Positions 32,641 to 40,136 of a DNA stretch of 64,000 nucleotides are shown here, one piece after another. The stretch's first letter is position 1, and each line of letters starts with the position of its first letter. This DNA comes from Rhodococcus sp. KBS0724 (GTDB lineage Bacteria > Actinomycetota > Actinomycetes > Mycobacteriales > Mycobacteriaceae): assembly GCF_005938745.2 (NCBI RefSeq), contig NZ_VCBX02000001.1, positions 1,828,501-1,892,500 of the forward strand, read 5' to 3'. Below the pieces are notes generated by a model, which was given only the letters and a program-made list of their open reading frames with translations, did not search any database and was not told where the DNA came from. A program made the position numbers and the translations under genes.

Positions 32641-34422
32641 ATGAGTGATATTGAGCGTGACCCCGAACCCCCAACATTTGCCGACCTCGACATCGATGAT
32701 CGGGTACTGAAGGCACTGTCTGACGTGGGCTACGAGTCGCCCTCGCCGATCCAGGCTGCCACCATTCCGCCGCTGCTCGAAGGCAAGGACGTCGTCGGAC
32801 TTGCCCAGACCGGTACCGGTAAGACGGCCGCCTTCGCGGTTCCCGTCCTGTCGCGGATCGACACGTCGATCAAGCAGACGCAGGCGCTGGTGCTGGCTCC
32901 CACACGTGAGCTCGCGCTGCAGGTTGCCGAGGCATTCGGCAAGTACTCCGCGCACATCCCCGGCCTCAACGTCTTGCCGATTTACGGCGGCCAGAGCTAC
33001 GGCGTCCAGCTGTCCGGCCTGCGCCGCGGTGCGCACGTTGTCGTCGGAACGCCCGGTCGTGTCATCGACCACCTCGAAAAGGGCACTCTCGACCTGACCA
33101 ATCTCAAGTACCTCGTTCTCGACGAGGCCGACGAGATGCTGAAGATGGGTTTCCAGGAGGACGTCGAGCGCATCCTCCGCGACACGCCCAGCGAGAAGCA
33201 GGTCGCCCTGTTCTCCGCGACGATGCCCGGTTCCATCCGTCGCATCTCCAAGCAGTACCTGAACGATCCGGTCGAGATCACGGTCAAGTCCAAGACCTCG
33301 ACGGCGTCGAACATCACGCAGCGGTACATCCAGGTCGCGCACCAGCGCAAGCTCGACGCGTTGACCCGTGTCCTCGAGGTCGAGGACTTCGAGGCGATGA
33401 TCATCTTCGTCCGCACCAAGCAGGCCACCGAAGAGCTGGCGGAGAAGTTGCGCGCTCGCGGGCATTCCGCTGCCGCCATCAACGGTGACATCGTGCAGAC
33501 GCAGCGTGAGCGGACCATCGGTCAGCTCAAGAACGGTGCGCTCGACATCCTCGTGGCCACCGACGTCGCTGCCCGTGGTCTGGACGTCGACCGCATCTCG
33601 CACGTCGTGAACTACGACATCCCGCACGACACCGAGTCCTACGTCCACCGCATCGGCCGTACGGGTCGCGCCGGACGACAAGGTGACGCGCTGCTGTTCG
33701 TCGCTCCGCGTGAGCGTCATCTGCTCAAGTCCATCGAGAAGGCAACCCGCCAGCCGCTGGCAGAGATGCAGCTGCCCAGCGTCGACGACGTCAATGCGCA
33801 GCGTGTTGCCAAGTTCGGTGACTCCATCACCGAAAGCCTGGCATCCGAGAACCTGGCACTGTTCCGCAAGATGATCGAGGACTACGACCAGGAACACGAC
33901 GTTCCGCTCATCGACATCGCTGCCGCCTTGGCAGTGCAGTCGCGTGACGGTGACGCCTTCCTGCTCGCTCCCGAGCCGCCGGCACCGCCGCGTCGTGAGC
34001 GCGAGCCGCGCGAACCGCGTCCGCCGCGCCGGTTCGACGACGGTCCGGCTCCGCGTTCGCGTGGACCCGAGGGCCAGGAGTTGGCGGCGTACCGCATCGC
34101 GGTCGGTAAGCGTCATCGCGTTGTGCCGGGTGCCATCGTCGGTGCCATCGCCAACGAGGGTGGATTGCGTCGAAGCGACTTCGGGCACATCAGCATTCGT
34201 CCCGATCACTCCATCGTGGAGCTGCCGGCCGATCTGTCCAACGAGACCCTCGAGGCTCTGCGACGGACACGTATTTCCGGCGTCCTGATTCAGCTGCAGC
34301 CCGATTTCGGCCCGCCGCAGGGACGCCCGAGCGGACGCGGCGGTCGTGATGACCGTGGTGGACGTGACGATCGTGGTGGACGCGACAGCCGTGGTGGCGG
34401 ACGCGATCGCTACGACAGCTGA
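32641..34422 (+). CDS. deaD: DEAD-box ATP-dependent RNA helicase DeaD/CsdA
   Basis: A 593-residue helicase for RNA remodelling in ribosome assembly and cold adaptation. Motifs in order: Q motif (PTFADLDID..SPIQAATIP), Walker A AQTGTGKT at 55-62, PTRELALQV, TPGRV, DEAD (~158-161), SAT, ARGLDV, HRIGRTGRAGR. After ~430 come an acidic/Arg-Pro linker, a CsdA/DbpA-type RNA-binding domain (RIAVGKRHRVVPGAIVGAIANEGG) and an RGG tail (four RGGRDD/RGGGRD repeats). No SD precedes the ATG and two -10-like hexamers (TATACT 32612-32617; TAAACT 32626-32631) lie close by, so a short-leader or leaderless mRNA is possible. Confidence 0.95.
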   Translation: MSDIERDPEPPTFADLDIDDRVLKALSDVGYESPSPIQAATIPPLLEGKDVVGLAQTGTGKTAAFAVPVLSRIDTSIKQTQALVLAPTRELALQVAEAFGKYSAHIPGLNVLPIYGGQSYGVQLSGLRRGAHVVVGTPGRVIDHLEKGTLDLTNLKYLVLDEADEMLKMGFQEDVERILRDTPSEKQVALFSATMPGSIRRISKQYLNDPVEITVKSKTSTASNITQRYIQVAHQRKLDALTRVLEVEDFEAMIIFVRTKQATEELAEKLRARGHSAAAINGDIVQTQRERTIGQLKNGALDILVATDVAARGLDVDRISHVVNYDIPHDTESYVHRIGRTGRAGRQGDALLFVAPRERHLLKSIEKATRQPLAEMQLPSVDDVNAQRVAKFGDSITESLASENLALFRKMIEDYDQEHDVPLIDIAAALAVQSRDGDAFLLAPEPPAPPRREREPREPRPPRRFDDGPAPRSRGPEGQELAAYRIAVGKRHRVVPGAIVGAIANEGGLRRSDFGHISIRPDHSIVELPADLSNETLEALRRTRISGVLIQLQPDFGPPQGRPSGRGGRDDRGGRDDRGGRDSRGGGRDRYDS

Positions 34423-34440
34423 TCTTCTTCTCGGAAACTG

Positions 34441-34480
34441 ACAGGCGCTGCTCCCCGATTCGGGGAGCAGCGCCTGTTTT
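34441..34480 (+). terminator. Strong intrinsic terminator after deaD
   Basis: A perfect 17-bp stem (34441-34457 with 34461-34477; arm ACAGGCGCTGCTCCCCG) with a 3-nt loop, followed by TTTT. It follows the deaD stop by 18 nt and also serves the convergent ABC exporter gene poorly, as the T-run is on the + side. Confidence 0.92.
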
Positions 34481-34483
34481 GTA

Positions 34484-34517
34484 TCAGAGGGTGCTGGGCT
34501 TCAGAGGGTGCTGGGCT
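34484..34517. repeat. 17-bp tandem duplication at the end of the ABC exporter gene
   Basis: TCAGAGGGTGCTGGGCT occurs twice in a row (34484-34500 and 34501-34517). Read leftwards, each unit contains the last codons and stop of the exporter; the first stop to be met is the one at 34501-34503, so the distal copy is untranslated. It looks like a recent slippage event. Confidence 0.85.
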
Positions 34518-36399
34518 CGAGATCGTGGGGATCTTTACTGCCGGTGTTGAACTGGGTGCGGTACAGCTCCGCGTACCGGCCGCTGTGCGCAAGCAATTCG
34601 GTGTGGGTTCCGCGTTCGATGATGCGGCCGCCTTCGACAACCAGGATGAGATCGGCTGCGCGAATGGTCGACAGGCGGTGTGCGATCACGACTGCCGTCC
34701 GGCCGGCAAGGGCCTCGCCGAGTGCTTCCTGAACAGCAGCTTCGGATGTCGAATCCAGATGGGCGGTGGCTTCGTCGAGGATGACAACGCGAGGTTGGGC
34801 GAGCAGCAACCGGGCGATGGTCAGGCGTTGACGCTCGCCGCCGGACAGTCGGTAGCCGCGCTCGCCGACAACCGTGTCGAGTCCCTCCGGCAGTGAGGCG
34901 ACCAGAGCGGTGAGGCGGGCGCGCTCGAGGACTTCGCGGAGTTCGGTTTCGGATGCATCCGGCCGTGCGAGCAGCAGGTTGGATCGCAAACTCTCGTGGA
35001 ACAGGTGCCCGTCCTGGGTGACCATGCCGACGGTTTCGCGGATGGAGTCGGCGCTGAGGTCGCGGACGTCGACGCCGGCGAGTTCGACAGAGCCCGAATC
35101 CACGTCGTAGAGGCGCGGAATCATCTGAGCGATGGTGGATTTACCGGCGCCGGACGTTCCGACGAGCGCAACCATCTGGCCGGCTTCGGTACGGAAGGAC
35201 AGATCATGGAGCACGTTCTCGCCGCCGCGGCTGTCGAGGATCGCCACTTCCTCGAGGGACGCGAGGGACACTTTGTCCGCCGACGGATAGGCGAACTTCA
35301 CGTTCTTGAACTCGACGGATACCGGTCCGTCCGGTACCGACACGGCGTTGGGCTTCTCGGTGATGAGCGGCGCGAGATCGAGTATTTCGAAGACCCGCTC
35401 AAAACTGACGAGGGCGCTCATGACGTCCATTCTGGCGCTCGCGAGAGCCGTCAGCGGCGAGTACAGCCGAGTCAGCAGCAATGCCATCGAGACAACGGCA
35501 CCGGCGTCCAACTGCCCGCGCAAGGCGTAGTAGCCGCCGAGGCCGTAGACGAGGGCCAGGGCCAAGGCCGAGACAAGCGTCAGGGCGGTGACAAAAACGG
35601 ATTGAAGCATGGCCGTCCGGACGCCGATGTTGCGTACGCGTCGGGCGCGCACCGCGAACTCGACAGACTCTTGTGATGGCCGTCCGAACAGCTTGACCAG
35701 CGTTGCGCCCGGCGCCGAGAAACGTTCGGTCATCTGGGTGCTCATCACCGAATTATGGTTGGCGGCTTCACGATTGAGCGCCGCCAGCTTGGCGCCCATG
35801 CGCCTGGCCGGGATCACGAAGATCGGCAGAAGAAGTAGCGCGAGGACAGTGATCTGCCAGGAGATTCCGAGCATGACGATCAGCGTGATGATCAGGGTGA
35901 CCAGATTGCTGACCACACCGGAGAGGGTGTCACTGAACGCGCGCTGGGCGCCGATGACATCGTTGTTGAGGCGGCTGACCAAAGCACCAGTGCGCGTCCG
36001 AGTGAAGAACGCGATAGGCATTTTCTGGACGTGGTCGAACACCGTGGTCCGCAGCAACAGGATCAGATCTTCGCCGATGCTCGCGGAGAGCCAGCGCGTC
36101 AACAGTCCGAGCGCAGCCTCCAGAATTGCCACAACCGCGATCAGCACCGCCAGGATCACGACAACCTTGACGGCGTCGCCGCCGACTATCGCGTTGACCA
36201 CCCGGCCTGCCAAAACCGGTGTTGCGACGGCGAGCGCCGCCGTCACCACGCTCAGCAGGAGGTACCAGCTGAGGTTGCGTTTCTGCGGTATCGCGAACGT
36301 CGCGATTCTCTTGAGCGTCGCCTTCGAAAAAGGCCGCTTGTCGTCTTGCGCGTGCATCGCGTTGTACATCGCGTTCCACGCGGTGACTTCCATACTCAT
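34501..36399 (-). CDS. ABC exporter (fused membrane and ATPase domains), MerR/SoxR-type promoter
   Basis: A 632-residue half-transporter that works as a dimer. The membrane domain has six helices within ~35-335; the ATPase carries GTSGAGKST, LSGGERQR, and Walker B VVILDEAT with a canonical Glu, then an H-loop VIAHRLST. Start is ATG 36399; ATGTCA without a long leader. Unlike the exporter at the left edge, all catalytic residues are intact. Just upstream is a MerR-type promoter with a 19-bp spacer, so an activator of the MerR/SoxR family should switch it on, as happens for an ABC pump of the Streptomyces SoxR regulon. Likely substrates are redox-active or lipophilic toxins. Confidence 0.92.
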   Translation of the reverse strand: MSMEVTAWNAMYNAMHAQDDKRPFSKATLKRIATFAIPQKRNLSWYLLLSVVTAALAVATPVLAGRVVNAIVGGDAVKVVVILAVLIAVVAILEAALGLLTRWLSASIGEDLILLLRTTVFDHVQKMPIAFFTRTRTGALVSRLNNDVIGAQRAFSDTLSGVVSNLVTLIITLIVMLGISWQITVLALLLLPIFVIPARRMGAKLAALNREAANHNSVMSTQMTERFSAPGATLVKLFGRPSQESVEFAVRARRVRNIGVRTAMLQSVFVTALTLVSALALALVYGLGGYYALRGQLDAGAVVSMALLLTRLYSPLTALASARMDVMSALVSFERVFEILDLAPLITEKPNAVSVPDGPVSVEFKNVKFAYPSADKVSLASLEEVAILDSRGGENVLHDLSFRTEAGQMVALVGTSGAGKSTIAQMIPRLYDVDSGSVELAGVDVRDLSADSIRETVGMVTQDGHLFHESLRSNLLLARPDASETELREVLERARLTALVASLPEGLDTVVGERGYRLSGGERQRLTIARLLLAQPRVVILDEATAHLDSTSEAAVQEALGEALAGRTAVVIAHRLSTIRAADLILVVEGGRIIERGTHTELLAHSGRYAELYRTQFNTGSKDPHDLEPSTL

Positions 36400-36452
36400 G
36401 TGTCAGGCCCTTCGGTCGCCGGCCACGAAGAGTACGCGGCCGGTACGACACG

Positions 36453-36483
36453 AAGGTAAAACCTCGAGTGTGCTTGAGGTCAA
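36453..36483 (-). promoter_or_regulatory. MerR/SoxR-type promoter with 19-bp spacer and palindrome
   Basis: On the minus strand a -35 TTGACC (36478-36483) and a -10 TACCTT (36453-36458) are 19 bp apart, the long spacing that MerR-family activators correct. Between them is ACCTCGAGtgtgCTTGAGGT (36461-36480, read on the plus strand), a palindrome with one mismatch, closely like the SoxR box CCTCAAG-N4-CTTGAGG. It drives the ABC exporter 54 nt downstream. Confidence 0.75.
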
Positions 36484-36488
36484 GCCCG

Positions 36489-37073
36489 CTACTTGGCTAC
36501 GTCTACCACCACACGAGTCGGGTCCGACAGCAGCGTCACCGAGAAGGGCTGCTTTTCCGTTACACCGATGAATGACTGTGTGACGCCTTCGAAGACCGAG
36601 GACCCGTTGACTTCGGTGACAACTCCACCGGCAATTCCGGGGACGGGGTTGGGGCCGGAGTACTGTTCTACGCCGCTGTCGAACGGGTAGCCCGATCCGT
36701 CGATCAGCACCTGGATGATCGCGCCGCCGGCGACGTCCATGGGCTTGCCGCTACCTTCTTGAACAGCCGCGTCGACGTACTTGACGCGCCAGCCGGGGGT
36801 ACCGGTTCCACCCATTTCATACACGACGCGGTCGAAGTTCTCGTGCGAGCCGATCCGGACGTCGGTGACGGTCAACTTCGATTCGGCGACTGCTGCGGCG
36901 GTTTTGTCCGAGCTGTCGGTTGGCGCCGGTTCAGCGGCGGCGCTCGTGGTCGCGGAGACCGAGGTGGTGACTGCTGTCGGTGTGGTTTCTGCGGTCTGTG
37001 AGCACGCGGTCAGGCTCGCCCCCACGATGATGGCAGCGATGGCGGCAACTGATTTCGTCCGGTTCGTTGTCAT
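36489..37073 (-). CDS. AMIN-like domain lipoprotein
   Basis: A 194-residue secreted lipoprotein. The signal peptide ends in a lipobox LTAC with the lipidated Cys at residue 24, followed by a Thr/Ala/Ser-rich linker (~25-60) and a beta-rich domain (VTDVRIGSHENFDRVVYEM ... PTRVVVDVAK) that belongs to the AMIN-like family of actinobacteria. AMIN domains bind peptidoglycan or pilus parts; the role of this version is unknown. It lies 89 nt upstream of the ABC exporter gene on the same strand. Confidence 0.87.
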   Translation of the reverse strand: MTTNRTKSVAAIAAIIVGASLTACSQTAETTPTAVTTSVSATTSAAAEPAPTDSSDKTAAAVAESKLTVTDVRIGSHENFDRVVYEMGGTGTPGWRVKYVDAAVQEGSGKPMDVAGGAIIQVLIDGSGYPFDSGVEQYSGPNPVPGIAGGVVTEVNGSSVFEGVTQSFIGVTEKQPFSVTLLSDPTRVVVDVAK

Positions 37074-37128
37074 GCTTCGATCGTAGGTCTCTCAGTTCAC
37101 GGCCTTGCGACGGCGTGCGCGGAGTTAC

Positions 37129-37533
37129 CTAACCGATATCGCCGTCGACGTAGAGCCAGTGCCCGTCGATTCGGGCAAATCTGCTGCGCTCGTGGAGGTT
37201 TCCGCGTTCGCTTCCGTAAACGTAGTGCGCGCGGAATTCGACTGTGCCGTCGGAATCGAACAGACTGCCGCGCTCGGTAGCGAGAATCTCGAGCCGTGTC
37301 CATCGCTGCTGTGGGTCCAGCTCGAGTACGGCGGGCCGGTGGTCGGGATGCCAGGTCTGCTGCAGATAGTCAGCGTTCATGAGCGCAAACGCCGTGTATC
37401 TCGAGCGCATGAGGGTTTCAGCGGTCGGTGCGGTTGCTACGGCGTCGAGATACTTTCCGCAGCATTCGTCGACGGTGTTGCCGGTGCCGCACGGGCAGAG
37501 TTGGGCGGTAATGGGGCGGCGTGAGGTCACCAC
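37129..37533 (-). CDS. YchJ-family SEC-C motif protein
   Basis: A 134-residue protein started at GTG 37533 (the next GTG, at 37530, is an alternative). The N-terminal zinc motif CPCGTGNTVDECCG is a SEC-C element (two CxC/CC pairs), followed by the YchJ core LMRSRYTAFALMNADYLQQTWHP and WTRLEILATERG. The C-terminal part folds as an NTF2-like domain. Function is unknown; SEC-C modules bind zinc and often nucleic acid or SecB-like partners. The acyl-CoA synthetase gene ends 19 nt upstream, so the two may be co-transcribed. Confidence 0.85.
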   Translation of the reverse strand: MVTSRRPITAQLCPCGTGNTVDECCGKYLDAVATAPTAETLMRSRYTAFALMNADYLQQTWHPDHRPAVLELDPQQRWTRLEILATERGSLFDSDGTVEFRAHYVYGSERGNLHERSRFARIDGHWLYVDGDIG

Positions 37534-37552
37534 CCCATTACAACACGCGAGC

Positions 37553-39115
37553 TCAGACCAGCTTGCTGTCGTGGTTCTCCCAGTACGGCTTCCGGAGATC
37601 TCGTTTGAGGATCTTGCCCGTCGGATTTCTCGGGAGAATCTCGACAACGTCGATGCTTGTCGGGCACTTGAACTTTGCGAGGCGCCCCTGGGTGTATGTG
37701 ATCAGTTCGAGTTCGGTGATCTGGGCGTCGGCGGTGAGAACTACGACGGCTTTGACGGTTTCACCCCAACGGTTGTCCGGTACACCGATGACCGCGACTT
37801 CGGCAACGGCCGGATGTTCGACGAGAACCCGTTCGATTTCGGGTGAGTAGACGTTTTCCCCGCCCGTGATGATCATGTCCTTGAGGCGGTCTTCGATGAA
37901 GACAAAGCCTTCGGAATCCGCGCGGCCCATGTCGCCGCTGCGAAGCCATCCGTCCGGTGTGATTGTTTCCGCGGTTGCGTCGGGTTTGTTGAGATATCCC
38001 GGAGTGCATTGCTCCGATCGCCACCAGAGTTCTCCGATGTTCCCCACCGTGACGTCGTCGAGAGTGACGGGGTCGACAATGCGCATCTCGACTCCCGGAA
38101 TGGCGGTGCCCGCCGACGCCATCCGTGCGACTTGCGATTCGTCGCGGTGGACGTCGGGCATGAGTGCTGTGACAACGCCGGCCATTTCGGTCATTCCGTA
38201 GACCTGTACGAACTCGGTATTCGGCCAGGCCGCCAGTGCTCCTCGCAGCAAGGGGAGGGGCATGGGGGCTGCGCCGTAGGTGATGCGTTTGAAGGCACGG
38301 AAGGCTGCGACGGCCTGATCACCTGCCGCCAGCACACCGGCGATGACGGGTGGCACCAGGAAGGCGATATTGGCGCCGGCGGCAAGCCCGGCGAAGATCG
38401 ACGGTCCGTCAGCTTCGCGGGTGAAGTAACAGCGTCCGCCGGCGTGAATTGCCATGATGGCGTAGCAGGTTCCGCCGACGTGAAACATCGGCATGGCGAC
38501 CAGGAACATGTCGTCGTCGCGTTTGGGTAGGAGTTCGAGGACATTGTTGCTGTGCGCGAACAGGTTTCGGTGAGTGAGCTGAACTCCCTTGGGGCGTCCG
38601 GTCGTTCCGGAGCTGTAGAGGATCAGGGCCGTGCTGTCGAGCGTGACAATCGGACGAAATGCCAACGGCGCGGCTTCGTCGAGCCACGGTTCGAATTCGT
38701 CGTTCTCGCTACCGACGGCGATGATCAGTTCGACGGCAGTGAGGCGATCGCGCAAGGCAACGACCTGGGGGAGGAGCTCGTTACCGACAAAAAGGATGCG
38801 TGCCCCGCAGTCGGCAAGAATGTAGTCGAGTTCCTCGCCGGCCAGCCGCCAGTTCGGAATGGCATTTGCAGCTCCGAGTAGTGAAGCGGCATAGGTGATT
38901 TCGAGACAGGAGAGATGGTTCTTGTCGAGGAAGGCGACGGTGTCTCCCGGGCCGATTCCGGATTCGGCGAGTGCGCCCGCGATGCGCAGGATGCGGTTGT
39001 GCCACTGCGCCCATGTGTAGGTGGTTTCCTGGAACGTCACGGCCGGTTCTTCGGGTTTTACGCTCGCCCAGTGTTCGAGTTGATCGAAGATGATTGCAGT
39101 GGCGGCGTCGGACAT
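37553..39115 (-). CDS. Acyl-CoA synthetase (FadD-type AMP-dependent ligase)
   Basis: A 520-residue fatty-acid or aryl-acid CoA ligase. Core motifs: P-loop YSSGTTGRPKGVQLTH, A5 VYGMTEMAG, A7 GWLRSGDMG, A8 IEDRLKDMIITGGENVYSPEIE, and the catalytic Lys in NPTGKILKRDLR. It differs from FadD15 in length and opens MSDAATAIIFDQLE. Substrate chain length is not clear. A Crp/GlxR-like site is centred ~24 nt upstream of the start. The gene is divergent from the LolD/FtsX exporter across a 243-nt region. Confidence 0.92.
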   Translation of the reverse strand: MSDAATAIIFDQLEHWASVKPEEPAVTFQETTYTWAQWHNRILRIAGALAESGIGPGDTVAFLDKNHLSCLEITYAASLLGAANAIPNWRLAGEELDYILADCGARILFVGNELLPQVVALRDRLTAVELIIAVGSENDEFEPWLDEAAPLAFRPIVTLDSTALILYSSGTTGRPKGVQLTHRNLFAHSNNVLELLPKRDDDMFLVAMPMFHVGGTCYAIMAIHAGGRCYFTREADGPSIFAGLAAGANIAFLVPPVIAGVLAAGDQAVAAFRAFKRITYGAAPMPLPLLRGALAAWPNTEFVQVYGMTEMAGVVTALMPDVHRDESQVARMASAGTAIPGVEMRIVDPVTLDDVTVGNIGELWWRSEQCTPGYLNKPDATAETITPDGWLRSGDMGRADSEGFVFIEDRLKDMIITGGENVYSPEIERVLVEHPAVAEVAVIGVPDNRWGETVKAVVVLTADAQITELELITYTQGRLAKFKCPTSIDVVEILPRNPTGKILKRDLRKPYWENHDSKLV

Positions 39116-39131
39116 CGGACCACCTTTCTCG

Positions 39132-39147
39132 AGTGATGTGTGTCACA
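39132..39147. promoter_or_regulatory. Crp/GlxR-like site upstream of acyl-CoA synthetase
   Basis: AGTGATGTGTGTCACA matches TGTGA-N6-TCACA except the first base. It lies 17 nt before the ATG of the leftward fadD gene, a position suited to repression or a very short promoter. Confidence 0.5.
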
Positions 39148-39214
39148 AGGCTAGTGGGCGGCCGTCGTCAGCATGTGTGTTTTCCGTTGACAACTCAGGG
39201 AAGCATCGACGGAA

Positions 39215-39232
39215 ATCAGGGTGGTCCCTGAT
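39215..39232. promoter_or_regulatory. Perfect palindrome ATCAGGG-N4-CCCTGAT
   Basis: ATCAGGGtggtCCCTGAT (arms of 7, spacer 4) sits near the middle of the divergent gap, just downstream of a TTGACA hexamer (39187-39192) facing the LolD gene. It may be an operator of that exporter. A related palindrome CCAGGGAgTCCCTGG occurs at 60572-60586. Confidence 0.5.
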
Positions 39233-39358
39233 GGCGGTGGCGCGGAGTAGACGACAGGATGGAGCAATGCCCGTTGGCGCCCGCGCGCTGTGGGGTGCTC
39301 GAACCACCGAAGTAGAACCACCAAAGAAGTCCCACCGAAGTGAAGACGAAAGGCGATC

Positions 39359-40132
39359 ATGAGTTCGCACGCCCAAGATGTGGCGGCCCGCGCTGTCGGC
39401 CTGTCCAAGACGTACGGCACCGGGGATACCCAGGTGCACGCACTCAGCGCTGTATCCGCAGATTTTGCTCGGGGTGAGTTCACGGCGATCATGGGGCCGT
39501 CGGGTTCGGGGAAGTCGACGTTGATGCATTGCCTGGCCGGTCTGGATTCGGCGAGTTCCGGTTCGGTTCTTATCGGGGACACCGAATTGACCGGGCTGTC
39601 GGACAAGCAGATGACGGCGCTCCGACGCGATCGCATCGGGTTCGTTTTCCAGGCGTTCAATCTGGTGCCGACGCTGACGGCGCTCGAGAACATCACGTTG
39701 CCGCTCGATATCGCGGGGCGCAAGGCCGATCCGGCGTGGTTGGACAATGTGCTGACGAAGCTCGGATTGAAGGACCGCCTGGACCACCGGCCGGGTGAGC
39801 TGTCGGGTGGGCAGCAACAACGTGTTGCGTGTGCGCGGGCTCTGGCGGGTCAGCCCGAGATCATTTTCGGCGACGAGCCCACCGGCAATCTCGATTCGCG
39901 CTCGTCCGGCGAGGTCCTGTCGATTCTGCGGTCCGCGGTGGACGAGTTCGGTCAGACCGTGGTGATCGTGACGCACGATCCGCGCGCTGCTGCGTATGCG
40001 GATCGCGTCGTATTTCTGGCGGACGGCAAGATCGTCGACGAACTGCGTGAGCCGACGGCCGATTCCGTTCTCGATCGGATGAAGCGTCTGGATGCTCCGC
40101 AGGTTCCGGTCAACGTAGAAGCCGGAGCTTGA
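39359..40132 (+). CDS. ABC transporter ATPase (LolD/MacB type)
   Basis: A 257-residue ATPase with Walker A GPSGSGKST, LSGGQQQRV, Walker B IIFGDEPT and a regular H-loop (VTHDPRAA). The GDEPTGNLDS ending is typical of the LolD/MacB/FtsE class that drives FtsX-fold permeases by mechanotransmission. The permease is encoded 4 nt downstream. Such pairs in actinobacteria extract or export lipids, peptides or antibiotics and are often induced by cell-envelope stress. The palindrome at 39215-39232 might mediate that. Confidence 0.93.
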   Translation: MSSHAQDVAARAVGLSKTYGTGDTQVHALSAVSADFARGEFTAIMGPSGSGKSTLMHCLAGLDSASSGSVLIGDTELTGLSDKQMTALRRDRIGFVFQAFNLVPTLTALENITLPLDIAGRKADPAWLDNVLTKLGLKDRLDHRPGELSGGQQQRVACARALAGQPEIIFGDEPTGNLDSRSSGEVLSILRSAVDEFGQTVVIVTHDPRAAAYADRVVFLADGKIVDELREPTADSVLDRMKRLDAPQVPVNVEAGA

Positions 40133-40136
40133 CGAT

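Noticed and set aside
32611..34209. Leftward 532-codon ORF over deaD
   Set aside because: It is the shadow of the helicase gene on the opposite strand; the helicase motifs are complete.
34290..34420. Repetitive stretch at the 3' end of deaD that might suggest a repeat array
   Set aside because: It is in-frame coding sequence for RGG-type repeats of the RNA-binding tail, not a CRISPR or DNA repeat element.
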